From contig NZ_BAAACW010000108.1 of assembly GCF_039521845.1 (NCBI RefSeq), positions 1-64,000 of the forward strand: a stretch of 64,000 bases of DNA, in the 5' to 3' direction. The translations under genes and the position numbers were made by a program. Origin of the DNA: Alkalibacterium iburiense (GTDB lineage: Bacteria; Bacillota; Bacilli; Lactobacillales; Carnobacteriaceae_A). The notes under the pieces were generated by a model, which saw only the letters and a program-made list of their open reading frames with translations, had not been told where the DNA came from and did not search any database. Positions 17,465 to 26,925 of the stretch are shown piece after piece. Position 1 is the stretch's first letter. Each line of letters opens with the position of its first letter.

Positions 17465-20155
17465 TTACTTCCCCTTTTTCCATCTTTGGGTAATGATTTC
17501 AAACGGCTTAGCTGTAAAGTCATCCTTGACTAGTGACTCTTCTTCTAAAATCGTCGTCTTATAAGCTTCCTGATTCTCAGCCGTTATGGAGTACGTTGTT
17601 TCTTTATTTGTTAAATTGTACACCCGAGTAATCAGATCATTCGACTCACGATGACGTTTAAGTGCGGTTAAAGCAACGGCTTCGCCTTCAACTGTCAGAT
17701 AGCGATCGGATGACTTTAATTCCCCTTCATGTAAACTCGTTTGAAGAGCCGTTAAAGGAATTGTTTTATATTTTGCTTCTCTAATCGCTTCTAAGCCATC
17801 TTCTTTTCCGTGGAAACTTAAGTGATAGGTAAACTCAAATTCACGATTTAAACACTGAGCTCCCGGTGTTGGGAAGTAACCCCAGTCGCCTAATTCTCCT
17901 GTTGCTCTTAATAAAGTAACAGCTAGTGTTAACTGGTTATTTTCTTCAATGACTTCATATTCATTTAACCCATCAGGGGCAATGACTAATCCATTATTAT
18001 CATCTTTTACTTGAATAAAATGATGGGTTCTCTGATTATTTTCTGGGTTAGTCCAAGACTCACTTACGTTGTTGGGTCTTTCAACTGTTTCATATATTGT
18101 ATCCGCATAGTGAACAGATGACTGTAAGCCTGTTGGGAAGAGCACACGCAACCTGTGGTCTTTCATTTCATTCGTTAATCTCGTTGTGAAAGAAAGAGAT
18201 TTAGACTGTTTTCCTAAAGTTAAGACTGTTTCAATCTTTAACGGTTTCGTTTCAGTCACACGTTGAGCTTTTCTGTTTCTAAATTCAACCACTTGATTTT
18301 GTTCTAAATCCAACAATTCGTTTGCGGATACAGGAATGTCTAATTCATGTGTGAGGAGTAATTGTTTGTCAAAGCTTGTTTCTTCAAGAACTTTTTTATC
18401 GACTAGTTTACCTATCGATAATATAGGTTCTTCTCCGTTTGGCTTCTTGTAAACATACTCGTTTCCAATATCTCCCGTGTTTTCAAAAATCATTAATTGC
18501 TTGTACTTTTTGTTATTGACTTTATCTTTGACATTTAACGTTCCATCCTGGTCCACTTCAATAGCTAAATAGTCATTTTCAAGAGAAACCGTCTCACTAT
18601 TTTTAACCACGTCTTTTTCGGTTGTCGGTACCAAATAATAAGTCGTCCATGATAAAGGTGCCATATTTTCCACATACACACTTACTGAAACATTGTTTGC
18701 AATGTAGGGTTGTCTAAAAGCATCCTTAGGTAATTCATAGTTGAATTTCGGATTGAGTATGTCGACTTGTGCTAAGACATCCTGCCCCTTTTCATCAACC
18801 ACTTTGTACTGAGTGTTTTCTTTTATCTGATCTAAATCTTTATACCCTTCAGTTGGAAACTTTTCAGAAAAGTATATTTTCTCGGTCTCTAAAGTAAGGG
18901 AGACTTTATCCGTTTTCTCAGTAGCTGATGTATTAAACACAACAAAAGGAATACTGTCTTCGGGTGCATTTTCTTGTGTATTGATAGCTTCAGCTAAGGT
19001 AACTGTTGCTTCATCTATAACATACTTCGCTATATTTTCAGCTTTTTGGAAACGAGTCATCATCTCTTCATGCACTTCATCGACACTGCACCCGCAAATA
19101 CTATCATGCGGATGGTTTTGCATATAGACTTTCCAAGCGTAGTCTAGAATATCGTGTGGGTATTTTCCAGTGACTTCATAAGCCATTGTTGCTAAAGGTT
19201 CTGCGATACTCTCAAGTAAGCGACTCACTTTTGCATTCTCCTGTTTTAAATACACTCTCGAAGAGGCTGTATTGGTTAAGGTATACCAGCCTTCTGTTTC
19301 TTGAGATGTCAATTCACCTGTCACGGTATCTAACTTTTCAGGTAAGTCTTCCATCATGTTTGTCATGTAAGTAGTGAAGTCTGAATGAATAAATTCATAA
19401 TCGGGATATAGTTCATTGGCTACTCGAATCGCTTGAGTGAGTTCTTTTTGTACAGGCTGATGGTCACACCCGTTCATCATAAGGAGATGACTTGTTGAAG
19501 CATATGTCTCAACATCTTTGAGTTTCTGATTCCAAAACTTTTTAGCTGACTCTTTCTCACTTGGAATTTCATTCCCGTTGCTGTACCAGTTAGCAAAGAG
19601 TAAGCCGACGATTTCAGAGTTATCGACTCCCTTCCAATTCATTTCAGAATAGGAAGAAACAAAGTTATCCCCTTCTGAAGTTTGGTTCGCAAAGCCAGTC
19701 GGTTTAACTCCTCGGCCATAAGCTGCTACTTCAAAGCCCAACTGGTTCATTAATTGAGGAATTTGACCTGGATTTCCAAAGGTGTCTGGGAAATACCCGA
19801 TATCCGTTGTCGCTCCCCATTTATCAGTTTCTTGTTTTCCAATGAGGGCATTTCGGACATTCGATTCACTTGATGTTAAATAGGCGTCTTGTAAAATATA
19901 GAAAGGCCCGATTTTTAATTGCCCGTTATCGATGTATTTCTGAAGCACGTCTCGCTTCTCAGGACGAACCTCTAAATAATCGTCTAAAATAATCGTTTGT
20001 CCATCTAGATAGAAGCTTTTAAATTCTGGATCGGTTTCAAATAATTCCAAGACATCATCTATCAACTCAACCAGTAACATGTGGTGACGTTCATAGGGTA
20101 AATACCACTCACGATCCCAATGACTGTGAGAAATAATGTGTACTGTTTTCTTCAT
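17465..20155 (-). CDS. GH38 alpha-mannosidase (streptococcal/MngB-like branch)
   Basis: 896-residue GH38 enzyme. Zn-binding H-S-H-W-D-R-E-W is near the N-terminus (residues 10-17), and the nucleophile Asp124 lies in G-Y-F-P-D-T-F-G-N. The second Zn/His region N-H-P-H-D-S-I-C-G-C (about residues 350-359) is also present. It is a retaining exo-alpha-mannosidase; the short N-terminus and H-x-H-W-D motif place it with SpGH38 and MngB. No phosphotransferase transporter is nearby, so a role on alpha-1,3-mannose of N-glycans fits better than mannosylglycerate phosphate. No signal peptide. Between GH1 (10-base gap) and GH92 in the operon. It differs strongly from the other GH38 at 31960-35085, suggesting different linkages. 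Confidence 0.94.
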   Translation of the reverse strand: MKKTVHIISHSHWDREWYLPYERHHMLLVELIDDVLELFETDPEFKSFYLDGQTIILDDYLEVRPEKRDVLQKYIDNGQLKIGPFYILQDAYLTSSESNVRNALIGKQETDKWGATTDIGYFPDTFGNPGQIPQLMNQLGFEVAAYGRGVKPTGFANQTSEGDNFVSSYSEMNWKGVDNSEIVGLLFANWYSNGNEIPSEKESAKKFWNQKLKDVETYASTSHLLMMNGCDHQPVQKELTQAIRVANELYPDYEFIHSDFTTYMTNMMEDLPEKLDTVTGELTSQETEGWYTLTNTASSRVYLKQENAKVSRLLESIAEPLATMAYEVTGKYPHDILDYAWKVYMQNHPHDSICGCSVDEVHEEMMTRFQKAENIAKYVIDEATVTLAEAINTQENAPEDSIPFVVFNTSATEKTDKVSLTLETEKIYFSEKFPTEGYKDLDQIKENTQYKVVDEKGQDVLAQVDILNPKFNYELPKDAFRQPYIANNVSVSVYVENMAPLSWTTYYLVPTTEKDVVKNSETVSLENDYLAIEVDQDGTLNVKDKVNNKKYKQLMIFENTGDIGNEYVYKKPNGEEPILSIGKLVDKKVLEETSFDKQLLLTHELDIPVSANELLDLEQNQVVEFRNRKAQRVTETKPLKIETVLTLGKQSKSLSFTTRLTNEMKDHRLRVLFPTGLQSSVHYADTIYETVERPNNVSESWTNPENNQRTHHFIQVKDDNNGLVIAPDGLNEYEVIEENNQLTLAVTLLRATGELGDWGYFPTPGAQCLNREFEFTYHLSFHGKEDGLEAIREAKYKTIPLTALQTSLHEGELKSSDRYLTVEGEAVALTALKRHRESNDLITRVYNLTNKETTYSITAENQEAYKTTILEEESLVKDDFTAKPFEIITQRWKKGK

Positions 20156-20165
20156 TATAAACTCC

Positions 20166-21566
20166 TTATTTTACAACATTTTTATCCAATAGTTTCTTTT
20201 CTTCAATGACTTTCTTAATCCATTTCCCACTCTTCTTAATCGAACGGTCGCCGGTTTCTAAATCCATTCTGTAGAAACCATAACGGTTTTTATAGCTGTT
20301 CAACCAGGACCAGCAGTCGACGAATGTCCACAAGTGATAACCGAAACAGTTTGCTCCTTCAGCTATTGCTTTTTGAACAAATTCTAAATGATCATGAATA
20401 AATTCAATACGGTAATCATCTTCAATCATCCCATCTTCATTCATGAAGCGTTCTTCTTCTGCGACGCCCATGCCATTCTCTGAAATATAGAATGGCAAGT
20501 TGCCATATTCATCTTTAATCATCATCGCAATATCGTAAATACCTTCAGGGTAAATTTCCCATCCTCGGTATTTATTCATGCGCTTTTCAGGCCAGTCATA
20601 GTGACGAGAGAAATGTCCCAGTGAATTCACAGGATAGGTTTTTTCGTGCTCTTCCACTTCTCTTACACGAATCGGCTGATAATAGTTAACCCCAAGGAAA
20701 TCTACCTTTCCTTTCTCAATTAACTCTAAGTCGCCTTCTTCAACTACAGGCAGTAAATCATGTTCTCTGAGCAGGTCAATTAAATAATCGGAATATTTTC
20801 CTTTGACCGTAGGCTCTAAAAAGCTCTTAACATGTAATTCTTCTGCATCTTTCTTCGCTTTTAAATCGCCTTCACTTTGAGAGCGCGGGTAGACCGGTGA
20901 CAAGTTTAAAATGTTCCCAATCTGTCCATCTAAACCTAATTTTCTATATTCTACGACAGCAGCCGCATGAGCTAGGTTGGTGTGGTGGGCCACTTGAATC
21001 GCGCGTTTTAAGCTATTGACTTTTGGCCAGTGGTATTCACCTAGATAGCCACAGGTCACATGTACAATTGGTTCATTGAATGTCGTCCAATAAGTGATTA
21101 AATCCCCAAATTGTTCAAAAGCTGTCTTAGCATAAAATGCAAAATGGTCAATCGACTCTCTAGACTCCCATCCCCCTTTTTCCATTAACCACCAAGGCAT
21201 GTCAAAGTGGAATAAGTTCATAATCGGTTCCACACCTTCATCCCTTAAAGACTGGAAATAGTCCCGGTAAAAAGCAACGGCTTCTTCATTTAACGTTTTG
21301 CCGTCTGGTAATAAACGGTTCCAGGAAATAGACGTACGGTAGGAGTTTAAGTTAATATCACTCATCAACTTAGCGTCTTCACGGTAGCGATTATACACAT
21401 CAGATGTGACTTCAGGACCAATATTGGCGTTAAAGCGTTCCGGCTCTAATTCAAACCACTTGTCCCATGTACTGGCTGATCGTCCACCTGCGTATTGTCC
21501 ACCTTCCGATTGAGGTGCGCTTGTTGCAGCACCCCAAAAGAAATGTTCAGGAAATGTGTGTGTCAT
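20166..21566 (-). CDS. GH1 family beta-glycosidase
   Basis: 466-residue GH1 TIM-barrel enzyme. Acid/base Glu is in T-F-N-E-P (about residue 165) and nucleophile Glu in I-S-E-N-G. The aglycone/subsite -1 region reads D-C-W-S-W-L-N-S-Y-K-N-R-Y-G-F. A Ser where beta-glucosidases have Glu, together with the R-Y, resembles 6-phospho-beta-glycosidases such as LacG, but the Lys of their S-x6-K-x-Y signature is Asn here. No PTS gene is present, so an unphosphorylated beta-glycoside is likely and the sugar is uncertain (beta-galactoside, glucoside or mannoside). No signal peptide. It starts one base after the GH125 stop and belongs to the mannosidase operon. Confidence 0.9.
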   Translation of the reverse strand: MTHTFPEHFFWGAATSAPQSEGGQYAGGRSASTWDKWFELEPERFNANIGPEVTSDVYNRYREDAKLMSDINLNSYRTSISWNRLLPDGKTLNEEAVAFYRDYFQSLRDEGVEPIMNLFHFDMPWWLMEKGGWESRESIDHFAFYAKTAFEQFGDLITYWTTFNEPIVHVTCGYLGEYHWPKVNSLKRAIQVAHHTNLAHAAAVVEYRKLGLDGQIGNILNLSPVYPRSQSEGDLKAKKDAEELHVKSFLEPTVKGKYSDYLIDLLREHDLLPVVEEGDLELIEKGKVDFLGVNYYQPIRVREVEEHEKTYPVNSLGHFSRHYDWPEKRMNKYRGWEIYPEGIYDIAMMIKDEYGNLPFYISENGMGVAEEERFMNEDGMIEDDYRIEFIHDHLEFVQKAIAEGANCFGYHLWTFVDCWSWLNSYKNRYGFYRMDLETGDRSIKKSGKWIKKVIEEKKLLDKNVVK

Positions 21567-21567
21567 T

Positions 21568-22860
21568 TTAAACTTCTGCCCCTTTCAATTTGTAATCATA
21601 ATAGTCCAGCATTAATTCACAGAACAGCATGTTTGGCCAAGAGAACCATTCACGTGTGTACTCTTCTGGACGGTCTTTATGGAATCCTTCATGAAGGGCT
21701 TTTTGTCCGCCATCCGTCGCAACCATGGTATCGAGCATCTCTTTTTTAACATCTTTATCTAAGCTGGTTAACCCAATCATAGCCAGGCTCATATGCCAGA
21801 TGTACTGATCTGGTGTATGGGAACTTCCGATTCCAGAAGCTGCTTCCCCACTATAATAATAGGGATTTTCATCACTCAATAAGGTTTCACGGGTGTTTTG
21901 ATAAATTGGATCGTCTATATCACAGAATCCTAAATAAGGAGCTGAGATTAAGTTAGGAATATTAGCGTCATCCATGATGCTTGTATTTCCTAGTCCATCT
22001 ACTTCATAGGCATAAACGTCTTCGCCTGCTTTATTTTTGACGATGGCATGGGTTTTTATCCCCTCATTGATTTCGTTTTTTAATGTGTTAATTGTCTCGA
22101 CTAAAGACTCATCCTTTGTAATATTTGAGTAGATGTCTTCTAAATAACCTAAGACGGCTACCGCAAACATATTGGATGGAACGAGATAATGATACGTACA
22201 GCGGTCGTCACTTGGACGGAACCCTGACCAGGTCATTCCAGTGTAAGCGACCGGAGTGCCTTTTCCATCATGTGTTAACGTATCTTCTTCTCTCCACGTA
22301 TCTCTTTCAAACTGATAAGGAGAGTTCTCGTGGTTTTGCTCTGTTTTCCAAACATTTAATATCTTCTTGACTCCTTCATGGAAGGTATCATTAAATGAAG
22401 AGGTATCTCCAGTTTCTTTATAATAAAGGTAAGCTAACTGGATAGGGTAACACAGGGAATCTATTTCGTATTTTCTTTCCCAAATGATTGGTTGCATATC
22501 TGTATGATCATCTTGGTGTCCAGCATTATTATCCTCTTCGTTAAAAGCATTAGCATAAGGATCTACATTAATCATCTGGAAATGTCTTTCGATCAGACCT
22601 TTAATCATGTCGCGAATCTCGTCACTCTCATTGGCCAAAAATAAGTATGGTCTAATCTGAGCAGTTGAATCTCTTAACCACATGGCTGGTATATCACCAG
22701 TTAATACGAATGTCGTCTCATCTTTCAAAATTTTAACGGTGTTATTTAATGTATCTAAAAAACTATTATTGAATATCTCTAACCATTCTGGCTGGTCTGC
22801 CGCCAACTGATTGACTTTATCCATAAATGCTTGAACTTCTACTGTGTTTTTCTGACTCAT
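21568..22860 (-). CDS. GH125 exo-alpha-1,6-mannosidase
   Basis: 430-residue GH125 enzyme with an (alpha/alpha)6 barrel. The family signature T-G-D-I-P-A-M-W-L-R-D-S-T-A-Q covers residues 54-68. Characterised members are metal-independent inverting exo-alpha-1,6-mannosidases acting on N-glycans. Its length equals the pneumococcal enzyme. The open frame extends to 22941, but GAGGAG lies 9 bases before ATG 22860, and the upstream codons overlap a transcription attenuator-like hairpin, so 22860 is chosen. No signal peptide. First enzyme after the binding-protein gene, and its stop nearly abuts the GH1 start. Confidence 0.94.
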   Translation of the reverse strand: MSQKNTVEVQAFMDKVNQLAADQPEWLEIFNNSFLDTLNNTVKILKDETTFVLTGDIPAMWLRDSTAQIRPYLFLANESDEIRDMIKGLIERHFQMINVDPYANAFNEEDNNAGHQDDHTDMQPIIWERKYEIDSLCYPIQLAYLYYKETGDTSSFNDTFHEGVKKILNVWKTEQNHENSPYQFERDTWREEDTLTHDGKGTPVAYTGMTWSGFRPSDDRCTYHYLVPSNMFAVAVLGYLEDIYSNITKDESLVETINTLKNEINEGIKTHAIVKNKAGEDVYAYEVDGLGNTSIMDDANIPNLISAPYLGFCDIDDPIYQNTRETLLSDENPYYYSGEAASGIGSSHTPDQYIWHMSLAMIGLTSLDKDVKKEMLDTMVATDGGQKALHEGFHKDRPEEYTREWFSWPNMLFCELMLDYYDYKLKGAEV

Positions 22861-22900
22861 TACTGCCATCTCCTCTTTAATAGTTGCATAGCCATTAAAA

Positions 22901-22939
22901 GGCTCGCATCCATCCCCTTTGACGGAGAGGATACGAGCC
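22901..22939 (-). terminator. attenuator-like stem-loop between binding protein and GH125
   Basis: Arms GGCTCGCATCC (22901-22911) and GGATACGAGCC (22929-22939) pair with one mismatch. On the minus strand they are followed by TTTTA. It probably terminates part of the transcripts after the binding-protein gene. Confidence 0.75.
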
Positions 22940-22972
22940 ATATTAATTAATCATGTTGTATGTGATTTAAGC

Positions 22973-24622
22973 TTATTCTTCTACAGCTTCAACACTTCTG
23001 TCGTATGCTGCTTGATAAATTTCAATAAATCTGTCAGCACCCATGTTTTCTAATGTAGAAACATAGTTATCCCATACGGCATCATCTGTTACGTCTAATT
23101 GACCTGTAATGAATTTAGCTTCTTCTTCTTCAATGTAAGTAGCCATATCTCCTGCTACTCCTTGAATTTCTTCAATTTCCTCGTTTGTTAAGTAAACCAA
23201 CGGGAATGCAATTTGTGAGTTTGGTACAACTTTTTCTTGCGTTTCTTCACGGATGAATGTTGCGAAATCAGACTCGCCGACTTCTCCGATTGGAGGTAAA
23301 GAGACACCTAAACCAGGAGTAGTGATTCCGTAGAATGGAGTGATTTCTCCACGATACTCTTCGCCTTCTTCTGCTCCACGTTCAGTCATCACTTTTTCTC
23401 CGCCTTCTTCGTCAGCCCAGTCCCAGTAATGTCCAGCTGGTCCACGGTCGAAGAATTCTGTTCCTTCTTCACTATACATGTAGTCTACCCAAGCCATAGT
23501 TGCTTCTGGATGTGGGTTTTCTGAAGTAATAGCAAATGTTCCACGAACCATCTGTGGGCTTCCTGCGACTGTTCCTTCAGGGTTCCATTCACTCTTAAGT
23601 GGTCTGAACATTGGGTTGTTAATCGCTTCTTCTTCTGTTTCACCTGTAGTAAAGAATGAGAACCAGTCTTGGAATAATCCAATTCTATTTTCTTGTCCTT
23701 TAGCTTTTTTCATTTCGTCTGATTGAGAGAATAACTCTTGGTCTACTAAACCTTCAGAATAAATTTGACTGAAGAATTCATAGTAAGCACGAGCGTTATC
23801 AGTCATAGGGTTATATCGAACTTCCCCATCAACTTCTTCAGCTCCCCATGAATGCATACCGAATGCACCTAGGAACCATACACGTGGGTGAGTTAATCCA
23901 GAGTTACTGATTGGAATTTCATCCGCTACACCATTTCCGTTTGGATCTTCGTCACGGAATCTAACCAATAATTCGTGGAATTCTTCTAACGTTTCTGGTA
24001 CTTCTGCGTCCAATGCATCTAACCATGCACCGTTATACCAAAGAGGTCCAATTGGCCATGAAGCTGTGTCCCCATCGTCAATACGAGGAAGAGCATAAAT
24101 GTTTCCATCTGGAGTCGTAATCGCTTGTCTCACATGTGGACGTTCTTCTAATAACTGGTACAAGTTTGGTGCATATTCTTCAATTAAATCGTTTAATGGA
24201 ATAAGCATCCCTTGTTGTCCGTAGTCTACTTCTAAAGCTGGTGTTAAGACGCTTGTTCCTGGTGCAAAAATGATATCCGGTAAGTCTTGACTGGCGAAAG
24301 TTAAGTTAAAACGTGTTCCAAAGTCATCCATTGGAGGCGTTGTATACTCTAAGTTAATACCTGTCATTTCAGCGTAAGCCTGCATGGTCGGCATATCTTC
24401 CCACTCAGCCATACCTGTACCTGGAGCCATTAAGCTTAATGTAATTTCTTCGTCAACGATTGGGAATTCCCCAACGTTCACTTCTACATCTTGTGCTACT
24501 GCATCGTCATTGCTATCGTTAGAACCTGTATCCGCATCGTCACCGTTGCCGTTCCCACAAGCTGCTAAAACCAACGCAGAAGATAAAACTAACCCTTTAG
24601 TTAAAAATTTATTCTTCAACAC
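22973..24622 (-). CDS. sugar ABC transporter substrate-binding lipoprotein, LplA type
   Basis: 549-residue binding protein with signal peptide and lipobox L-A-A-C followed by a Gly/Asn/Asp-rich linker. It anchors outside the membrane and delivers an oligosaccharide to the permeases encoded just upstream. It is closely similar to the protein at 7663-9318 over the full length. The following genes encode GH125, GH1, GH38, GH92 and glycosylasparaginase, so the ligand is probably a mannose-rich N-glycan or glycoasparagine (inference from context). GTG start with AGGAGG 7 bases upstream. It is followed by a strong stem-loop. Confidence 0.93.
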   Translation of the reverse strand: MLKNKFLTKGLVLSSALVLAACGNGNGDDADTGSNDSNDDAVAQDVEVNVGEFPIVDEEITLSLMAPGTGMAEWEDMPTMQAYAEMTGINLEYTTPPMDDFGTRFNLTFASQDLPDIIFAPGTSVLTPALEVDYGQQGMLIPLNDLIEEYAPNLYQLLEERPHVRQAITTPDGNIYALPRIDDGDTASWPIGPLWYNGAWLDALDAEVPETLEEFHELLVRFRDEDPNGNGVADEIPISNSGLTHPRVWFLGAFGMHSWGAEEVDGEVRYNPMTDNARAYYEFFSQIYSEGLVDQELFSQSDEMKKAKGQENRIGLFQDWFSFFTTGETEEEAINNPMFRPLKSEWNPEGTVAGSPQMVRGTFAITSENPHPEATMAWVDYMYSEEGTEFFDRGPAGHYWDWADEEGGEKVMTERGAEEGEEYRGEITPFYGITTPGLGVSLPPIGEVGESDFATFIREETQEKVVPNSQIAFPLVYLTNEEIEEIQGVAGDMATYIEEEEAKFITGQLDVTDDAVWDNYVSTLENMGADRFIEIYQAAYDRSVEAVEE

Positions 24623-24682
24623 TTTTTTTCCTCCTATTTAATAAAAGTTTTTATAATATCTGAATCCGTATGAAAATATGAC

Positions 24683-25648
24683 TTACCCTTTAATAGACCC
24701 AATCATAACACCTTTAACAAAGTATTTTTGTAAGAATGGATACACGATAATAACTGGCAACGTAGCTACAATCATTACACCGTATTTCAAAATAGCTGAA
24801 AGTTGTTGTTGAGAGTGTAAGAATTGTGCTTGGTCAGTTGTCATCGATCCAATACTTGGGTTACTTGACATATCTTGCTGTACTAAGATTTCTCTTAAAA
24901 TCATTTGTAGCGGATACTTACTTCTATCATCCATATAAAGTAATGCGGAGAAGAAGTTGTTCCAGTGACCTACACCATAGAATAAGGCCATAACGGCGAT
25001 AATCGGTTTTGATAGAGGCAAGACAACTTTTGTAAAGATTTCCAAGTTGGTTGCTCCATCAATAACTGCCGCTTCTGTTAATTCATCCGGTATAGTGGAT
25101 TGGAAGAACACGCGTGTAACAACAACGTTATAAACGGATGCTGCTCCTGGTAAAATCAGTGCCCACATCGAGTTCGTTAACCCTAAATCCGTAATTAAGA
25201 TATAGGAAGGGATTAATCCACCTGATACAAACATAGTCAGTACCATCATTTTAGTAATAAATCCTTTTAGCTGAAAATCGTTACGAGACAAAACATATCC
25301 CGCAGGAAGTGTTACAGCCAAGTTAATTAACGTTCCGACCACCGTATAGATGATCGTGTTATAATAACCGCGCCAGATGGCCTGGTTAGCAAACACCAGT
25401 CGGTATCCTTCCCAGGTTGTATCGACTGGGAATAACCACATTTCACCTGAGTTAACTGCACTCGGGTTACTGATTGATGCACTGAATATATAAATCAGTG
25501 GGTATAAAGTGACTAATAAAGCGAAAATCAACATGAAGTAAACGATACCTAGAAAAACGCGGTCGGCAGTTGATTCTTTTATCGGCTTATTTTTTTTCTT
25601 TCTTTTTCTTGATTTGTCTCCTAATATTGCATCTGCATTAGCAGCCAT
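24683..25648 (-). CDS. carbohydrate ABC transporter permease (LplC/YtcP-like)
   Basis: 321-residue inner permease with six predicted membrane segments after a Lys-rich cytoplasmic N-terminus (about 30 residues). The EAA loop that docks the ATPase is visible as A-A-V-I-D-G-A-T-N-L-E-I-F near residue 213. The C-terminus ends in K-G-V-M-I-G-S-I-K-G, typical of the LplC/YtcP group. Pairs with the LplB-like permease 26 bases upstream. No ATPase gene is present nearby, so a shared MsmK-like ATPase elsewhere must drive it. AGGAGG ribosome binding site. Confidence 0.93.
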   Translation of the reverse strand: MAANADAILGDKSRKRKKKNKPIKESTADRVFLGIVYFMLIFALLVTLYPLIYIFSASISNPSAVNSGEMWLFPVDTTWEGYRLVFANQAIWRGYYNTIIYTVVGTLINLAVTLPAGYVLSRNDFQLKGFITKMMVLTMFVSGGLIPSYILITDLGLTNSMWALILPGAASVYNVVVTRVFFQSTIPDELTEAAVIDGATNLEIFTKVVLPLSKPIIAVMALFYGVGHWNNFFSALLYMDDRSKYPLQMILREILVQQDMSSNPSIGSMTTDQAQFLHSQQQLSAILKYGVMIVATLPVIIVYPFLQKYFVKGVMIGSIKG

Positions 25649-25674
25649 AATAATTGCCTCCTTTCATTTTTCTC

Positions 25675-26685
25675 TTATAGTAGGGATGTATCTGTATACT
25701 TAGCTGAAATCCAGTTTACAGCGAGTAACATGACTGAGTTAATGACTGAGTTGAATAATCCAATGGCAGCCGAATAACTGTACTGTCCTTCAAGTAAACC
25801 TGTACGATAAGTAAATGTCGCAATAATATCAGATGTCTGCATATTCAATGGGTTTTGTAGCAAGAATGCCTTTTCAAAACCAACTGACATAATTCCACCA
25901 AAGTTCATAATTAATAAAATAACCATAGTCGGAACCAATACAGGTAAGTTAATATACCACATTCTCTGTAATCGGGTCGCTCCATCAATGGTAGCCGCTT
26001 CATGTAGTTGCGTATCTACCCCTGACAGGGCTGCGAGGTAAATAATGGTTCCCCACCCAGTACTTTGCCATATGCCTGATAATACATATATATGTCTAAA
26101 CCAACGTGGATCTTGCATAAAGTGATGTCTGTTTATTCCAATCAAGTCTAAGAAGTGGTTGATAACCCCTGTAGACGGTGATAGAAAGGCAATAATCATA
26201 CCGACGATAACCACGGTTGAAATAAAGTTTGGTGCATAAGTGACTGTCTGTACAAATCGCTTGAATTTCCCGTCCTTTATTTCATTAAAGGCTAAAGCCA
26301 AAATGATAGGTGCTGGGAATCCTGCAACAAGGGAGTACAAACTAATACTTAATGTGTTCCAAATTAAACGACCTGCGTAGTGCATATTAAAGAATCGTTC
26401 AAAGTGCTTGAGGCCCACCCACGGGCTTCCCCAAATTCCAAGTGATGGCATGAAATCTTTAAATGCGATTTGAACACCATATATAGGAATATAGTGAAAG
26501 ACGAAGAAGAAAGCGACTAGCGGCAGAACCATAACATATAGTTCCCAGTTTCCAGCGGCTTGTTTAAGTCGATCTTTCATCGTACGTTTCTTCACTTCTA
26601 AGTCATCAACTGTTTTGTACACTCTACCCGGTCGGGCCGATGGCGACTTCTGTAGTTGAGCGATATCCTGAGCATGCTTTTCCAT
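25675..26685 (-). CDS. carbohydrate ABC transporter permease (LplB-like)
   Basis: 336-residue permease with six membrane segments starting near residue 50, after a long charged cytoplasmic N-terminus. The EAA loop is in A-A-T-I-D-G-A-T-R-L-Q-R-M-W. Members of this group import oligosaccharides and uronate-containing sugars with very large binding proteins. First gene of the operon that runs through to glycosylasparaginase; a cre-like site and a TATAAT box lie upstream. It may also serve the orphan binding protein at 7663-9318. Confidence 0.93.
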   Translation of the reverse strand: MEKHAQDIAQLQKSPSARPGRVYKTVDDLEVKKRTMKDRLKQAAGNWELYVMVLPLVAFFFVFHYIPIYGVQIAFKDFMPSLGIWGSPWVGLKHFERFFNMHYAGRLIWNTLSISLYSLVAGFPAPIILALAFNEIKDGKFKRFVQTVTYAPNFISTVVIVGMIIAFLSPSTGVINHFLDLIGINRHHFMQDPRWFRHIYVLSGIWQSTGWGTIIYLAALSGVDTQLHEAATIDGATRLQRMWYINLPVLVPTMVILLIMNFGGIMSVGFEKAFLLQNPLNMQTSDIIATFTYRTGLLEGQYSYSAAIGLFNSVINSVMLLAVNWISAKYTDTSLL

Positions 26686-26726
26686 GCATCTTCCTCCTTT
26701 TTTATTTTTGTTCTCCGAATTATTTA

Positions 26727-26762
26727 ATTATAAAAGCTGAAAGATTTCATGAAGCGTTTACA
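26727..26762 (-). promoter_or_regulatory. promoter region with cre-like site for the mannosidase/transporter operon
   Basis: A TATAAT (minus strand, 26727-26732) lies about 40 bases before the LplB-like start. The expected -35 position is weak but is overlapped by the minus-strand site TGTAAACGCTTCAT (26749-26762), a 13 of 14 match to the CcpA cre consensus. This suggests catabolite repression of the operon. Confidence 0.6.
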
Positions 26763-26829
26763 ATTAAGTAATTCGACTAACGTGTAACCTTATAGTAATC
26801 AAACTGGGGTGTTTAAACAATATGTGAGA

Positions 26830-26843
26830 ATTTACCGCTTACA
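26830..26843 (-). promoter_or_regulatory. second cre-like site upstream of the LplB-like gene
   Basis: Minus strand TGTAAGCGGTAAAT, 12 of 14 to the cre consensus, about 70 bases above the first site. The rest of the 240-base intergenic region has no gene and no convincing terminator for the fucosidase operon upstream, so readthrough is possible. Confidence 0.4.
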
Positions 26844-26925
26844 CACTCCTGTAAACCTTGATATAACAAGCTTTATCCCTCTCAAAAAAAAGGAAACATA
26901 TTTTTACACATTCTTTACAGGGTGA

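Noticed and set aside
20166..21566. 6-phospho-beta-glycosidase assignment for GH1
   Set aside because: The Ser and Tyr of the phosphate signature are present, but the Lys is replaced by Asn and no PTS is encoded nearby.
26844..26925. Terminator after the fucosidase operon
   Set aside because: An eight-T run exists on the minus strand but no GC-rich stem precedes it.
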